Below are positions 8,119 to 18,334 of a stretch of 64,000 nucleotides of DNA, piece by piece. This DNA comes from Bacillus mobilis (GTDB taxonomy: Bacteria > Bacillota > Bacilli > Bacillales > Bacillaceae_G). The stretch is from NCBI RefSeq assembly GCF_001884045.1, contig NZ_MACF01000046.1, positions 124,001 through 188,000 on the forward strand. Direction: 5' to 3'. The notes below the pieces were generated by a model. It saw nothing but the letters and a program-made list of their open reading frames with translations, was not told the DNA's origin and made no database searches. The position numbers were made by a program, and so were the translations under genes. The stretch's first letter is position 1; each line of letters opens with the position of its first letter.

Positions 8119-8293
8119 CTGTTTCGTCTTTGTAGTTGTTTTTACTATGTTCAACTCGGAACGGAGAAATACGTTGTGAGTAAAAGATTAGCGGTTCATG
8201 GTAACGATGGTTACTTTTTCCAGATTTGACGTGGATGAAGAGAACGAATGCCCAGACCATTACGGCAGGTAAGAAGAGAATGAGCCATATCAT
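8099..8293 (-). CDS. Small single-helix membrane protein, unknown
   Basis: 64 residues starting MIWLILFLPAVMVWAFVLF: one N-terminal membrane helix, then a basic, histidine- and arginine-containing tail (about residues 23-64). The frame is open further upstream, but ATG at 8293 has GAGGTG eight bases before it, and the upstream extension lacks hydrophobic or familiar features. It lies opposite the spoIIIA operon and ends in its own terminator. I do not recognise a family. Confidence 0.6.
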   Translation of the reverse strand: MIWLILFLPAVMVWAFVLFIHVKSGKSNHRYHEPLIFYSQRISPFRVEHSKNNYKDETEKSYRK

Positions 8294-8497
8294 GTGTCCA
8301 CACCTCGATACAATATATTTTCTACACTTTGAACATACTATTCTTATATGAAGGAATGATGAACGACGTGTAAACAAAAAAATAATATTTGGTAAAAATA
8401 TGTTATTGACTATAGATGAGGTGAAGAGTGGAGCGGTAATGATACGTTTACCTTGTGGCATTTTGAAAAAGTAAGGAATGTTTTTTAGGAAGTGGTC

Positions 8498-8527
8498 TTG
8501 CCAATTTCGCATGAAACTTGGTATTAT
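8498..8527 (+). promoter_or_regulatory. Sigma-A promoter for accB-accC
   Basis: TTGCCA (8498-8503), 18-base spacer, TATTAT (8522-8527). It implies a 5' leader of about 225 bases before accB. Sequence match only. Confidence 0.6.
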
Positions 8528-8540
8528 TACTAGGTAATAA
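8524..8540 (+). promoter_or_regulatory. Perfect palindrome overlapping the accB promoter
   Basis: TTATTAC-TAG-GTAATAA: perfect 7-base arms over 17 bases, covering the end of the -10 box and the likely transcription start. Position and form suit a repressor operator. It is loosely like a FapR site, but the match to the consensus as I recall it is poor, so no regulator is named. Confidence 0.55.
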
Positions 8541-8644
8541 ATTTTTATTGAAATAATATTTTTACAGGAGTTTCGATTTATTATAAAGAAATATAAATTG
8601 GAATGTTTAAAAAATTTATCGTAAGATGGAAATAGCAATTATTT

Positions 8645-8729
8645 CTATTAGTAAATGAAATGCATTTTCTAATAGAGTACATCGTATTTTTACAGTCAAT
8701 CTAGTTTTAGTGACGAGAATCTGTAAAAA
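8645..8729 (+). promoter_or_regulatory. Structured leader upstream of accB
   Basis: Two inverted repeats lie in the predicted leader. One is CTATTAG..AAATG / CATTT..CTAATAG (8645-8675, one mismatch, 5-base loop). The other is TTTTTACAG (8687-8695) / CTGTAAAAA (8721-8729) with a 25-base loop. Neither is followed by a run of T. The rest of 8294-8762 shows no gene. Confidence 0.4.
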
Positions 8730-8762
8730 CGGGACAAACAAGAGTATGGGAGTGGATTTTGC

Positions 8763-9251
8763 ATGTTTAAAATTCAAGAAGTTCGTGAATTAATTAAATT
8801 AATTGATAGCTCTAATATTGATGAATTTGAATACAAAAAAGATGGTACGACAATCAAAATGAAAAAGCGTGGTAATGAAGTTGTTGCTGTGCAAGCACCT
8901 GTAGCAAAACAAGTCGTGCAACCAGTAGCACCTGTTGAAGTTGAAACAACAGTAGCGGCAGCACAAGTGGAAGTACCAAAACAAGAAGAGAAAAAAGCTG
9001 TTCAAAATGAAAACCTACATAAAATTACATCACCAATGGTAGGTACATTCTATTCTTCTTCTTCGCCTGATACACCTGCATATGTAAGTGTAGGGGATAG
9101 AGTATCGAAAGATTCTATCGTATGCATTGTCGAGGCTATGAAATTATTTAACGAAATCGATGCTGATGTAGATGGTGAAATTGTTGAGATTCTTGTTAAT
9201 AATGGCCAACTTGTGGAGTATGGACAACCGCTATTTCTTGTAAAAGCGTAA
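8763..9251 (+). CDS. accB: Acetyl-CoA carboxylase, biotin carboxyl carrier protein
   Basis: Carries the biotin that shuttles carboxyl groups from AccC to the carboxyltransferase, the first committed step of fatty acid synthesis. 162 residues: N-terminal helical part (1-38), an Ala/Val/Pro/Gln-rich linker (about 40-78), then the biotinyl domain with EAMKLFNEI, biotinylated lysine 127. ATG is preceded by GGGAGTGG. accC follows 16 bases downstream. Confidence 0.97.
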   Translation: MFKIQEVRELIKLIDSSNIDEFEYKKDGTTIKMKKRGNEVVAVQAPVAKQVVQPVAPVEVETTVAAAQVEVPKQEEKKAVQNENLHKITSPMVGTFYSSSSPDTPAYVSVGDRVSKDSIVCIVEAMKLFNEIDADVDGEIVEILVNNGQLVEYGQPLFLVKA

Positions 9252-9267
9252 TAAGGGAGTCTTTGTG

Positions 9268-10620
9268 ATGATAAAAAAAGTATTAATAGCCAATCGTGGG
9301 GAAATTGCTGTACGAATTATTCGTGCTTGTAAAGAAATGGATATTGAAACAGTCGCAATTTATTCAGAAGCAGATAAAGAGTCACTTCACGTACAAATTG
9401 CTGATGAGGCGTATTGTGTAGGGCCAACGATTTCGAAAGAAAGCTATTTAAATTTGACGAACATTATTAGTGTTGCGAAGTTAACAGGCTGTGATGCTAT
9501 TCATCCGGGATACGGATTTTTAGCAGAGAATGCAGATTTTGCAGAGCTATGCCGTGAATGTAACTTGATTTTTATCGGTCCAAGTCCAGAAGCTATTTCA
9601 AAGATGGGCACAAAAGACGTTGCTCGTGATACAATGAAAGAAGCAGGGGTTCCGATTGTACCAGGTTCACAAGGGATTATTAAAAATACCGAAGAAGCGA
9701 TCGAGCTTGCTAATCAAATTGGATATCCAGTTATTATTAAAGCGACTGCAGGTGGCGGCGGAAAAGGTATTCGTGTCGCACGCCATGAAGAAGAGCTTGT
9801 AAAAGGAATTCAAATTACACAGCAAGAAGCTAGTACCGCTTTTGGGAACCCTGGTGTATACTTAGAAAAGTACGTTGAAGATTTCCGCCATGTTGAGATT
9901 CAAATAATGGCAGATACACACGGAAATGCCATTCATTTAGGAGAGCGTGATTGTACAATTCAGCGCCGCTTGCAAAAACTACTAGAAGAAAGTCCATCAC
10001 CTGCACTTGATGAAAATGTTCGCAAGCAGATGGGTGAGGCGGCAGTTAAAGCAGCGGTAGCGGTTGATTATACAGGTGCTGGTACGGTTGAGTTTATTTA
10101 TGAATATAGAACGAAAAGCTTTTATTTCATGGAGATGAATACGAGAATTCAAGTTGAGCATCCGGTTACTGAAATGGTAACAGGGATGGATTTAATTAAA
10201 GAACAAATTCGTGTTGCTTCTGGAGAAAAGTTATCGTTACAGCAAGAAGAAGTACAATTTAATGGTTGGGCAATTGAATGCCGAATTAATGCGGAAAACC
10301 CTGCCAAAAAATTTATGCCATCTCCAGGTAAAGTAGAAATGTACTTGCCACCAGGCGGATTTGGTATTCGCGTCGATTCAGCTGTATATCCGGGATATTC
10401 AATCCCACCTTTCTATGATTCGATGGTTGCTAAATTAATTGTTCACGGAAAAACACGTGAAGAGGCAATTGCAAAAATGAAGCGTGCACTCAGTGAGTTT
10501 GTCATTGAAGGCGTACATACAACAATCCCGTTCCATTTGCAATTGCTAGATCATCCTGATTTTGTAAAAGGTGAGTTTAATACGAAATTTTTGGAAGAGC
10601 ATGAACTTGTGACGCAGTGA
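9268..10620 (+). CDS. accC: Acetyl-CoA carboxylase, biotin carboxylase subunit
   Basis: ATP-dependent carboxylation of the biotin on AccB. 450 residues, family length, with the three expected parts: N-terminal biotin carboxylase domain ([21 protein letters not shown]), ATP-grasp domain with the glycine loop [14 protein letters not shown] and [15 protein letters not shown], and C-terminal domain. The GTG at 9265 is in frame, but ATG 9268 has better spacing from GGGAG and gives the family start [11 protein letters not shown]. Its gene order accB-accC-yqhY is that of B. subtilis. Confidence 0.97.
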   Translation: MIKKVLIANRGEIAVRIIRACKEMDIETVAIYSEADKESLHVQIADEAYCVGPTISKESYLNLTNIISVAKLTGCDAIHPGYGFLAENADFAELCRECNLIFIGPSPEAISKMGTKDVARDTMKEAGVPIVPGSQGIIKNTEEAIELANQIGYPVIIKATAGGGGKGIRVARHEEELVKGIQITQQEASTAFGNPGVYLEKYVEDFRHVEIQIMADTHGNAIHLGERDCTIQRRLQKLLEESPSPALDENVRKQMGEAAVKAAVAVDYTGAGTVEFIYEYRTKSFYFMEMNTRIQVEHPVTEMVTGMDLIKEQIRVASGEKLSLQQEEVQFNGWAIECRINAENPAKKFMPSPGKVEMYLPPGGFGIRVDSAVYPGYSIPPFYDSMVAKLIVHGKTREEAIAKMKRALSEFVIEGVHTTIPFHLQLLDHPDFVKGEFNTKFLEEHELVTQ

Positions 10621-10642
10621 TACATTAAAGGAGGTTTTTTTC

Positions 10643-11035
10643 ATGGCTGAACATATGTTAGATATGGGTCAAGATACAACTCTTGGTAAAGTAGAAATTG
10701 CACCAGAAGTAATTGAAGTAATCGCAGGTATTGCAGCTGCTGAGGTAGAAGGTGTAGCGGCAATGCGTGGTAATTTTGCTACAGATGTTGTTGAGAAGTT
10801 AGGTAAGAAAAATCATGGTAAAGGTGTAAAGGTTGAATTAGCAAACGAAGATATTATTGTTGACCTTTATGTTGTGATGTACTTTGGCGTAGCAATTCCA
10901 GTTGTTGCACAAAAGATTCAAGACAACATTCGCCAGGCACTCTTTACAATGACAGGGCTTGAGCCAAAAGAAGTGAATGTTCACATCGTTGGCGTAACAT
11001 TCGAAACACAAAAAACAGAAATCGAACCAGTGTAA
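10643..11035 (+). CDS. yqhY: Asp23/Gls24 family protein YqhY
   Basis: 130-residue alkaline-shock-protein-like protein. The Asp23 core is clear: GKVEIAPEVIEVIAGIAAAEVEGVAAMRG, then VDLYVVMYFGVAIPVVAQKIQDNIRQAL. Family knowledge from B. subtilis links YqhY to tuning of acetyl-CoA carboxylase activity, which fits its place directly after accC (22-base gap, GGAGG site). Followed by a terminator that closes the acc unit. Confidence 0.93.
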   Translation: MAEHMLDMGQDTTLGKVEIAPEVIEVIAGIAAAEVEGVAAMRGNFATDVVEKLGKKNHGKGVKVELANEDIIVDLYVVMYFGVAIPVVAQKIQDNIRQALFTMTGLEPKEVNVHIVGVTFETQKTEIEPV

Positions 11036-11040
11036 GAATG

Positions 11041-11073
11041 AAAAAGGTGCCTAGTAACATAGGCACCTTTTTT
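11041..11073 (+). terminator. Terminator after accB-accC-yqhY
   Basis: AAAAAGGTGCCTA and TAGGCACCTTTTTT pair around a short loop; a run of T ends the right arm. Between here and nusB (about 300 bases) I see only the promoter listed next. Confidence 0.92.
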
Positions 11074-11312
11074 ATCGTTTCATTTCTTCACAAATTAAAA
11101 CCCTCTAATTATTATACTATTTCAAAAAAAAAGAAATCAAAAAGGAAATGTTTCGTTTTTCCAAAAAACGTACATTGTGATAAGATATGGAACTTGAAGT
11201 TAATCTTTTTATTATTTTTCAGCCTTGTAACCCGTGTGTGAAACGATAAATTGTGTTATTATCATTGTATTATAAGGTTGGAAAATCAATGAAAACTGTA
11301 AGAGTAAGTGAA

Positions 11313-11342
11313 TTGACGGCTTATAAATTATAATAATATAAC
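11313..11342 (+). promoter_or_regulatory. Likely sigma-A promoter for nusB-folD-xseAB-ispA
   Basis: TTGACG (11313-11318), 18-base spacer, TATAAC (11337-11342), 40 bases before nusB. The flank is very AT-rich, so the match is suggestive only. Confidence 0.5.
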
Positions 11343-11382
11343 AAAGCATAAGGAAAGACTTGAAGCATAAAGGAGAGTTACA

Positions 11383-11775
11383 ATGAAACGTAGGACGGCT
11401 AGAGAAAGAGCGATGCAAGCATTATATCAAATGGATATTACAGGTGAATTAGAACCGAAAGTAGCTGTGGAAAACACGCTAGATGAAGGTGAAGAAACAA
11501 ATGAATTTCTAGAATCACTTGTAGTAGGTTTTGTAGAAAATAAAGAAGTAATTGATGAAGCGATTCGTCAAAACTTAAAAAAATGGAAGCTGGAGCGTAT
11601 TAGTATTGTTGATCGCAGTATTTTACGTGTAGCTGTGTATGAAATGAAATACATGGAAGAAATTCCACACAACGTAACAATTAACGAAGCAATTGAAATT
11701 GCTAAAACATTTGGGGATGAGGAATCTCGTCGTTTTATTAACGGCGTTTTATCTAATATAAAAGATACACTGTAA
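11383..11775 (+). CDS. nusB: Transcription antitermination protein NusB
   Basis: RNA-binding factor that, with NusE (S10), joins the antitermination complex on rRNA operons. 130 residues, all-helical; starts [18 protein letters not shown], the family signature, and ends with [18 protein letters not shown] sits eight bases after AAAGGAGAG. folD follows 23 bases on. Confidence 0.97.
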
Positions 11776-11798
11776 TTTCTTTAAGGGGGAATCTTAAA

Positions 11799-12659
11799 AT
11801 GGTAGCAGTAATCATCAAAGGAAATGAAGTTGCGGAGAAAAAACGAGCACAATTAACAGAAGAAGTTGTGAAGTTGAAAAAGCAAGGGATTGTACCAGGA
11901 TTAGCAGTTATTCTAGTTGGAGAAGATCCAGCATCTCGTTCTTATGTAAAAGGAAAAGAAAAGGGCTGTGAACAAGTAGGAATCTATTCAGAGCTAATTG
12001 AACTTCCTGAAACAATTACTGAGGAGCGTTTGCTTGCTGAAATCGATCGCTTAAATAGCGATGACCGTATTAACGGCATATTAGTGCAATTACCTTTACC
12101 AAAACATATTGAAGAAAAAGCTATCATTGAAAGAATTTCACCAGAAAAAGATGTAGATGGATTTCACCCAATCAGTGTGGGACGTATGATGACGGGACAA
12201 GATACATTCCTTCCATGTACACCGCACGGTATTGTAGAATTAGTAAAAGAAACAAACCTTGATATTTCAGGAAAACATGTTGTAGTAATTGGAAGAAGTA
12301 ATATTGTCGGCAAGCCAGTGGGACAATTGTTCTTAAATGAAAATGCAACTGTCACATACTGTCATTCTAAGACGCAAAATATGAAAGAGTTAACGAAGTT
12401 AGCTGATATTTTAATCGTAGCAGTTGGACGACCTAAGATGATAACAGCTGATTATATGAAAGAAGGAGCGGTTGTAATCGACGTTGGTGTAAACCGTTTA
12501 GAAACAGGCAAACTTTGTGGTGATGTTGATTTTGACAACGTGTTAGATGTTGCTGGTTACATTACACCTGTGCCAAAGGGTGTTGGTCCAATGACGATCA
12601 CAATGCTTCTTCATAATACTGTTGAATCTGCTAAACGTGCAGGTGTCGTTTGTAAATAA
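11799..12659 (+). CDS. folD: Methylene-THF dehydrogenase / methenyl-THF cyclohydrolase
   Basis: Bifunctional enzyme of one-carbon metabolism interconverting 5,10-methylene- and 10-formyl-tetrahydrofolate, NADP-dependent. 286 residues. Seen: SRSYVKGKEKGCEQVGI with the catalytic YxxxK (Tyr-Val-Lys-Gly-Lys), the GILVQLPLPKHI substrate segment, the Rossmann motif VVVIGRSNIVGKPVGQLFL, and the terminal PVPKGVGPMTITMLLHNT. Starts at ATG behind AAGGGGGA. Confidence 0.97.
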   Translation: MVAVIIKGNEVAEKKRAQLTEEVVKLKKQGIVPGLAVILVGEDPASRSYVKGKEKGCEQVGIYSELIELPETITEERLLAEIDRLNSDDRINGILVQLPLPKHIEEKAIIERISPEKDVDGFHPISVGRMMTGQDTFLPCTPHGIVELVKETNLDISGKHVVVIGRSNIVGKPVGQLFLNENATVTYCHSKTQNMKELTKLADILIVAVGRPKMITADYMKEGAVVIDVGVNRLETGKLCGDVDFDNVLDVAGYITPVPKGVGPMTITMLLHNTVESAKRAGVVCK

Positions 12660-12685
12660 TTTGAGTCGGCTATGAGGAGAGAGAA

Positions 12686-14044
12686 ATGGAGAAACAATAT
12701 TTAACCGTTACAGCGTTAACACGCTATATAAAAACAAAAATAGAATATGATCCGCATTTGCAGTCTGTTTGGTTAAAAGGTGAAATTTCCAATTTTAAAA
12801 ATCATAGTCGTGGTCATATGTATTTTACATTGAAAGATGAAAATGCAAGAATCGCAGCGGTTATGTTTGCGGGTCATAATCGTAATATTAAATTCAGACC
12901 TGAAAATGGGATGAAGGTACTTGTGAAAGGGAAAATTTCCGTTTACGAGGCGAGCGGTTCTTATCAAATTTATATTCAAGACATGCAGCCGGATGGAATC
13001 GGAAACCTGCATTTAGCTTACGAACAATTAAAGGTTCGTTTAGAGGAAGAAGGTTTATTTTCTCAAGTTTATAAAAAAACAATTCCTCCTTATGCTAAAA
13101 CAATAGGTGTGATTACGTCGCCAACAGGAGCTGCGATTCGTGATATTATAACAACGATTAAACGTCGTTATCCAATTGGAAATATTATTGTGTTTCCAGT
13201 ACTTGTACAGGGGGAGTCAGCGGCTCCCTCAATTGTACAAGCGATTCGTACAGCGAATGAAATGGGAGAGATAGATGTCCTAATCGTTGGGCGAGGGGGA
13301 GGCTCTATTGAGGAATTATGGGCGTTTAATGAAGAAATGGTTGCAAGGGCAATCTTTAAGAGTGAGATCCCTATTATTTCGGCAGTAGGCCATGAAACGG
13401 ACTTTACAATTGCGGATTTTGTTGCCGATTTGCGTGCGCCAACACCGACTGCAGCAGCTGAGCTGGCAGCGCCTAACATTATAGAGTTACAAGAAAAGGT
13501 ATTACAAAGAACTCTAAGATTGCAAAGAGCAATGAGAGAGTTAGTACATAAAAAAGAAGAAAAACTACAAGGATTGCAAAAATCTTATGCGTTCCGTTAT
13601 CCAAGACAAGTATATGAGCAAAAAGAAGAGCAATTAGATAGAGCGTTAGAACAGCTTGTTTTAGCGAAAGAGCGCTATATTGATAAAAAGTTAAATCAGT
13701 TAAAACAACTTTCATTTTATTTAGAGAAGCACCACCCAGCTCAAAAAATTATGCAAACAAAGGTAGCGGTTGAAACATTGCAAAAGCAATTGCAACGTGA
13801 AATGCAAACATTACTTCAAACGAAAGAATTTGCCTTTGTAAGAGCAGCTCAAAAACTTGAAGCGTTAAGTCCGCTTAAAGTAATGATGAGAGGGTACGGG
13901 CTTGTATATGATGAAGAGAAGCAAGTGTTAAAAAGTGTGAAAGATGTCAGCCTTGGAGATGCTGTTTCAGTTCAATTACAAGATGGAATACTAGATTGTA
14001 GCGTATCAGGCATAGAGGAGCGTGAATTGAATAATGGAAAATAA
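12686..14044 (+). CDS. xseA: Exodeoxyribonuclease VII large subunit
   Basis: Catalytic subunit of the single-strand-specific exonuclease. 452 residues: N-terminal OB-fold (about 1-105; [24 protein letters not shown]), catalytic core ([60 protein letters not shown]), then long coiled coils. Overlaps xseB by eleven bases, so the two subunits are translationally coupled. Confidence 0.97.
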   Translation: MEKQYLTVTALTRYIKTKIEYDPHLQSVWLKGEISNFKNHSRGHMYFTLKDENARIAAVMFAGHNRNIKFRPENGMKVLVKGKISVYEASGSYQIYIQDMQPDGIGNLHLAYEQLKVRLEEEGLFSQVYKKTIPPYAKTIGVITSPTGAAIRDIITTIKRRYPIGNIIVFPVLVQGESAAPSIVQAIRTANEMGEIDVLIVGRGGGSIEELWAFNEEMVARAIFKSEIPIISAVGHETDFTIADFVADLRAPTPTAAAELAAPNIIELQEKVLQRTLRLQRAMRELVHKKEEKLQGLQKSYAFRYPRQVYEQKEEQLDRALEQLVLAKERYIDKKLNQLKQLSFYLEKHHPAQKIMQTKVAVETLQKQLQREMQTLLQTKEFAFVRAAQKLEALSPLKVMMRGYGLVYDEEKQVLKSVKDVSLGDAVSVQLQDGILDCSVSGIEERELNNGK

Positions 14045-14264
14045 ATTAAGCTTTGAAGAGGCAATTTCGCAACTTGAGCATCTCGTTTCTAAGCTAGAGC
14101 AAGGTGACGTACCTTTAGAAGAAGCAATCTCTTATTTTAAAGAGGGTATGGAATTATCTAAGCTTTGTGATGAGAAGTTGAAGAACGTACAAGAACAAAT
14201 GGCAGTTATTCTTGGGGAAGATGGAGAGCTTGAACCGTTTACTGCTTTAGGAGATGAAGCATAG
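14034..14264 (+). CDS. xseB: Exodeoxyribonuclease VII small subunit
   Basis: 76-residue helical protein; [35 protein letters not shown] is the family signature. It binds the coiled-coil arms of XseA. Its start lies inside the xseA end, and its stop shares one base with the ispA start, so five genes from nusB are tightly packed. Confidence 0.95.
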   Translation: MENKLSFEEAISQLEHLVSKLEQGDVPLEEAISYFKEGMELSKLCDEKLKNVQEQMAVILGEDGELEPFTALGDEA

Positions 14265-15154
14265 TGACTGTTGCTTTTGATACTTTTTTGAAAGAAAGTA
14301 AAACTTTCGTAGAAGAGAAGCTTGTAAGCTATGCAAATGAATTACAATGTCCAAATGTACTTCGTGAAGCGATGGCATATTCTTTGGAAGCGGGTGGAAA
14401 GCGTCTCCGCCCGTTACTTTTATTTGCGACATTACAAGCGTTTGGTAAAGAAAGAAATCTTGGAGTAGGTGCAGCTTGTGCCCTTGAAATGATACATACA
14501 TACTCGTTAGTTCATGATGATTTACCTTGTATGGATGATGATGATTTAAGAAGAGGGAAGCCCACAAATCATAAAGTATTTGGTGAAGCGATGGCAGTTT
14601 TAGCAGGCGATGGTTTGTTGACGTATGCTTTTCAAGTTATTATGGCATATGAACAAAAGGAAATCTCTGCAGAAAAAAAAGTAAGACTTGTACTTGAACT
14701 TGCAAAAGCGGCAGGACCAGAAGGAATGGTTGGCGGACAAGTGGCAGATATGGAAGCTGAAGGGAAACAGCTTACGATTGATGAGTTGGAGTATATTCAT
14801 AAGCATAAGACTGGGAAACTACTTGAATTCGCTGTACTTGCCGGATCGATACTTTCTGATGCCACAGAAGAACAAGAAGAAAAATTACTTGCGTTTGCGA
14901 AATATATTGGCCTAGCGTTCCAAATTCGAGATGATATTCTAGATGTGGAAGGAACCGAAGAAGAGATTGGAAAACCGATTGGTAGTGATGTTTCCAACGA
15001 AAAGAGCACATATACGACGTTATTTACTCTAGATAGAGCAAAGGATATTTTAGAAGATACAATTGCAAAAGCAAAAGATGCTATTGGTTCCTTGCAATTA
15101 CAAGATGAATATTTACTATCTATTTGCGATTTGATTGCAAAACGTAATAACTAA
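14264..15154 (+). CDS. ispA: Polyprenyl (farnesyl/geranyl) diphosphate synthase
   Basis: Condenses isopentenyl units to farnesyl diphosphate (B. subtilis YqiD/IspA). 296 residues with both aspartate-rich motifs: LVHDDLPCMDDDDLRRG (first) and FQIRDDILD (second), plus GGKRLRPLL. Starts at GTG overlapping the xseB stop by one base, with AGGAGATGAAG as ribosome binding site. The first motif has extra aspartates (DDDD), normal for short-chain bacterial synthases. dxs, upstream in the same pathway, follows after 300 bases. Confidence 0.93.
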   Translation: MTVAFDTFLKESKTFVEEKLVSYANELQCPNVLREAMAYSLEAGGKRLRPLLLFATLQAFGKERNLGVGAACALEMIHTYSLVHDDLPCMDDDDLRRGKPTNHKVFGEAMAVLAGDGLLTYAFQVIMAYEQKEISAEKKVRLVLELAKAAGPEGMVGGQVADMEAEGKQLTIDELEYIHKHKTGKLLEFAVLAGSILSDATEEQEEKLLAFAKYIGLAFQIRDDILDVEGTEEEIGKPIGSDVSNEKSTYTTLFTLDRAKDILEDTIAKAKDAIGSLQLQDEYLLSICDLIAKRNN

Positions 15155-15259
15155 TATAACAGCGTTTCCATTTGTTGAGTCATTCATCATTTTATGATAT
15201 AAATGTAGGAAAAGGTTTTTCTTTTCTTGTTATTGGCAAAAATATATGTAGATTACATT

Positions 15260-15293
15260 GCCGTTATCACTTCGTGTTAGCGGCTATTTTTTT
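15260..15293 (+). terminator. Likely terminator after ispA
   Basis: GCCGTTATCAC / GTGTTAGCGGC form an 11-base stem with one mismatch and one wobble pair, followed by TATTTTTTT. It is about 105 bases after ispA. The remainder of 15155-15456 shows no gene; the stretch before dxs is AT-rich and may hold its promoter. Confidence 0.65.
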
Positions 15294-15456
15294 CATCGCC
15301 TAAAGAAATATGGTTTATAATAGGATTAGGGCGCAATAGACTGGTTAATTGCAGGACAAGGTGAAAAATAAAAAAAGATAATTTCTTGTTTTGTGTAAAT
15401 GTTTTTTATAATATTTGACATGTTGACAGATTATGAAATGAAAGTGAGTGATCCAT

Positions 15457-17349
15457 GTGGATCTAACGCAAATTCAAAACCCTAGTTTTTTGAAAGATAT
15501 GTCTATCGGTGAACTAGAGGGATTGAGTGAGGATATTCGTAAATTTTTAATTGAAGAGCTCTCTCAAACAGGTGGACATATTGCACCTAATTTAGGTGTA
15601 GTAGAACTCACAATTGCTCTGCATAAATTATTTGATAGTCCGAAAGATAAATTTTTATGGGACGTAGGACATCAATCCTATGTACATAAAATTTTAACAG
15701 GACGTGCAAAGGAATTCGGTACATTAAGGCAATATCAGGGCCTATGTGGTTTCCCAAAACGTTGCGAGAGTGAGCACGATGTATGGGAAACTGGCCATAG
15801 CTCGACATCATTATCTGCTGCAATGGGAATGGCTCTAGCACGTGATTTAAAGAAAACGAAAGAATATGTTATACCAATCATTGGAGATGGTGCTCTAACA
15901 GGCGGAATGGCTTTAGAGGCATTGAACCATATTGGACATGAAAAAACAGACATGATTGTTATTTTGAATGATAATGAAATGTCAATTGCACCAAACGTTG
16001 GTGCGCTTCATAATGTGCTTGGACGTCTACGTACCGCAGGGAAATACCATTGGGTAAAAGATGAACTAGAGTATATATTAAAGAAAATCCCAGCAGTCGG
16101 TGGGAAAGTTGCTGCGACAGCAGAGAAAATAAAAGATAGTCTTAAATATTTACTAGTATCCGGTGTCTTTTTCGAAGAATTAGGCTTTACATATTTAGGT
16201 CCAGTTGATGGGCACGATTATGAAAAGTTATTCGAAACGTTGCAATATGCAAAGAAAACAAAAGGCCCAGTGCTTGTTCATGTTATTACGAAAAAAGGAA
16301 AAGGTTATAAGCCAGCTGAGAGTGATGTTATTGGAACTTGGCATGGAACAGGACCTTATAAAATTGAATCAGGTGACTTCGTTAAACCGAAAGAAGTTGC
16401 ACCAGCATGGAGTGCTGTTGTTAGTGATACAGTACTTAAGCTAGCGAGAACGGATGAGCGTATCGTTGCAATTACACCTGCAATGCCTGTTGGATCGAAA
16501 CTTGAGAAATTCCAAAAAGAATTCCCGGATCGTATGATTGATGTAGGTATTGCAGAACAGCATGCTACAACAATGGCAGCGGGTATGGCAACGCAAGGTA
16601 TGAAGCCATTCTTAGCGATTTATTCAACATTCTTACAAAGAGCATATGACCAAGTTGTTCATGATATATGCCGCCAAAATTTAAATGTCTTTATCGGAAT
16701 CGATCGCTCTGGTTTAGTAGGAGCAGATGGTGAAACGCATCAAGGTGTGTTTGACATTTCATTCTTACGTCATTTGCCGAATATGGTACTTATGATGCCG
16801 AAAGATGAAAATGAAGGGCAACATTTAGTATATACGGCGATGCAATATGAAGATGGACCAATCGCATTACGTTATGCGCGCGGTAATGGACTTGGTGTTC
16901 ATATGGATGAAGAATTAAAGGCGATTCCAATCGGTTCATGGGAAACGTTAAAAGAAGGTACACAAGCGGCTATTTTAACATTTGGTACGACAATACCAAT
17001 GGCAATGGAAGCGGCTGAGCGTCTTGAAAAGGCTGGAATTTCAGTGAAAGTAGTGAACGCTCGCTTTATTAAACCGATGGATGAAGCATATTTACATGAC
17101 CTCTTAGGAAAAAATATACCGATTTTAACGATTGAAGAAGCTTGCTTAATCGGCGGTTTTGGAACGGGAGTAGTTGAATTTGCATCTGAGAACGGGTACC
17201 ATAGTGCGTTAGTTGAAAGAATGGGTATTCCAGACCGTTTCATAGAGCACGGTAGTGTAACAAAATTATTAGAAGAAATTGGTTTAACGACAGATGCTGT
17301 TGTAGACCGTATTCATACAATGATTCCATCAAAACAAAAAAGGGCGTAA
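15457..17349 (+). CDS. dxs: 1-deoxy-D-xylulose-5-phosphate synthase
   Basis: First enzyme of the MEP isoprenoid pathway: thiamine-diphosphate-dependent condensation of pyruvate and glyceraldehyde-3-phosphate. 630 residues. Seen: [19 protein letters not shown]-type start region, [11 protein letters not shown], the TPP motif [33 protein letters not shown] in the pyrimidine-binding domain, and the C-terminal [11 protein letters not shown]. An in-frame GTG lies three codons earlier (15448), but GTG 15457 gives [11 protein letters not shown], matching B. subtilis MDLLSIQDPSF, and AAAGTGAG is better spaced. yqxC follows three bases on. Confidence 0.96.
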   Translation: MDLTQIQNPSFLKDMSIGELEGLSEDIRKFLIEELSQTGGHIAPNLGVVELTIALHKLFDSPKDKFLWDVGHQSYVHKILTGRAKEFGTLRQYQGLCGFPKRCESEHDVWETGHSSTSLSAAMGMALARDLKKTKEYVIPIIGDGALTGGMALEALNHIGHEKTDMIVILNDNEMSIAPNVGALHNVLGRLRTAGKYHWVKDELEYILKKIPAVGGKVAATAEKIKDSLKYLLVSGVFFEELGFTYLGPVDGHDYEKLFETLQYAKKTKGPVLVHVITKKGKGYKPAESDVIGTWHGTGPYKIESGDFVKPKEVAPAWSAVVSDTVLKLARTDERIVAITPAMPVGSKLEKFQKEFPDRMIDVGIAEQHATTMAAGMATQGMKPFLAIYSTFLQRAYDQVVHDICRQNLNVFIGIDRSGLVGADGETHQGVFDISFLRHLPNMVLMMPKDENEGQHLVYTAMQYEDGPIALRYARGNGLGVHMDEELKAIPIGSWETLKEGTQAAILTFGTTIPMAMEAAERLEKAGISVKVVNARFIKPMDEAYLHDLLGKNIPILTIEEACLIGGFGTGVVEFASENGYHSALVERMGIPDRFIEHGSVTKLLEEIGLTTDAVVDRIHTMIPSKQKRA

Positions 17350-17352
17350 CAA

Positions 17353-18192
17353 ATGAGTGCAAAAAAAGAAAGAGTAGATGTACTATTAGTAGAGCGAGGA
17401 CTTATAGAAACACGTGAGAAAGCAAAACGCGCCGTTATGGCCGGACTTGTATATGCGAATGAGATGAGACTTGATAAGCCAGGAGAGAAGATCCCACAAG
17501 ATACGGAGATTACGGTGAAGGGACAAGTTATGCCGTATGTAAGCCGTGGTGGTTATAAACTTGAAAAGGCATTAGAGACATTTCATCTTGATTTACAAGA
17601 TAAAGTTATGATAGATATTGGTTCATCAACTGGTGGCTTTACAGATTGTGCGCTTCAAAACGGAGCGAAATTATCTTATGCATTAGATGTAGGATACAAT
17701 CAACTTGCATGGAAATTGCGTCAAGATGAGCGTGTTGTCGTAATGGAACGGACAAACTTCCGTTACGTGACACCAGCAGACTTAGACCGTGGTTTACCGC
17801 AATTTGCTAGTATCGATGTTTCATTTATATCATTAAAGCTCATACTGCCGGTTTTAAAAACAATGCTTATGCCTAATGGAGATGTAGCGGCGTTAATTAA
17901 ACCACAGTTTGAAGCTGGAAGAGAGCAAGTTGGGAAAAAAGGTATCGTTCGTGATCGAAAAGTACATGAGGCTGTCGTGGAAATGATTGTCGACTTTGCT
18001 ATAAAAGAAGGATACGACGTAGAAGGTTTAACATTCTCACCAATTACGGGCGGGGATGGTAATATTGAATTTTTAATTCATCTGAAATGGCATGGTGAAC
18101 GCGAGAATGGCGAAAATCATTCTCCAGTTTCTGTTGAGCAAGTAGTTACAGAGGCGCATAATGTCCTAAAACAAAAAGGAAAAGGGGAATAA
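17353..18192 (+). CDS. yqxC: TlyA-family rRNA 2'-O-methyltransferase (YqxC)
   Basis: 279 residues: N-terminal S4 RNA-binding domain (RVDVLLVERGLIETREKAKRAVMAGLVYAN, about 5-65), then an FtsJ-like SAM-dependent methyltransferase domain (MIDIGSSTGGFTDCALQNGA for SAM binding; SIDVSFISLKLIL). Long annotated as haemolysin, but the family methylates ribosomal RNA. Lies between dxs and argR as in B. subtilis. Confidence 0.93.
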   Translation: MSAKKERVDVLLVERGLIETREKAKRAVMAGLVYANEMRLDKPGEKIPQDTEITVKGQVMPYVSRGGYKLEKALETFHLDLQDKVMIDIGSSTGGFTDCALQNGAKLSYALDVGYNQLAWKLRQDERVVVMERTNFRYVTPADLDRGLPQFASIDVSFISLKLILPVLKTMLMPNGDVAALIKPQFEAGREQVGKKGIVRDRKVHEAVVEMIVDFAIKEGYDVEGLTFSPITGGDGNIEFLIHLKWHGERENGENHSPVSVEQVVTEAHNVLKQKGKGE

Positions 18193-18213
18193 CATATGTT
18201 GTTCCTCTTTTTG
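18178..18213 (+). terminator. Terminator after yqxC
   Basis: AAAAGGGGAA..ACA pairs with TGT..TTCCTCTTTTT around ATATG; the yqxC stop (18190-18192) lies in the left arm. Confidence 0.7.
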
Positions 18214-18334
18214 TTGTAATTGTATAATGATTGTAAAAACAATTGTGTACAAGCAACGAATTATAAGTTAACATAAATAAGTGAAGTATACCAATGTTTA
18301 AACTATGGTAAGAGATAGTGTGAGGTGCAAATGT

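Noticed and set aside
8524-8540. Calling the accB palindrome a FapR site
   Set aside because: Arms do not fit the FapR consensus as I recall it, and accBC is not a classic FapR target.
8294-8638. N-terminal extension of the 64-residue minus-strand gene
   Set aside because: The frame is open but crosses the accB promoter, lacks a ribosome site at its ATG and looks random; ATG 8293 has a proper site.
11038-11241. 67-codon frame after yqhY
   Set aside because: Starts in the terminator hairpin and has AT-driven composition (Lys/Phe/Ile); no ribosome site.
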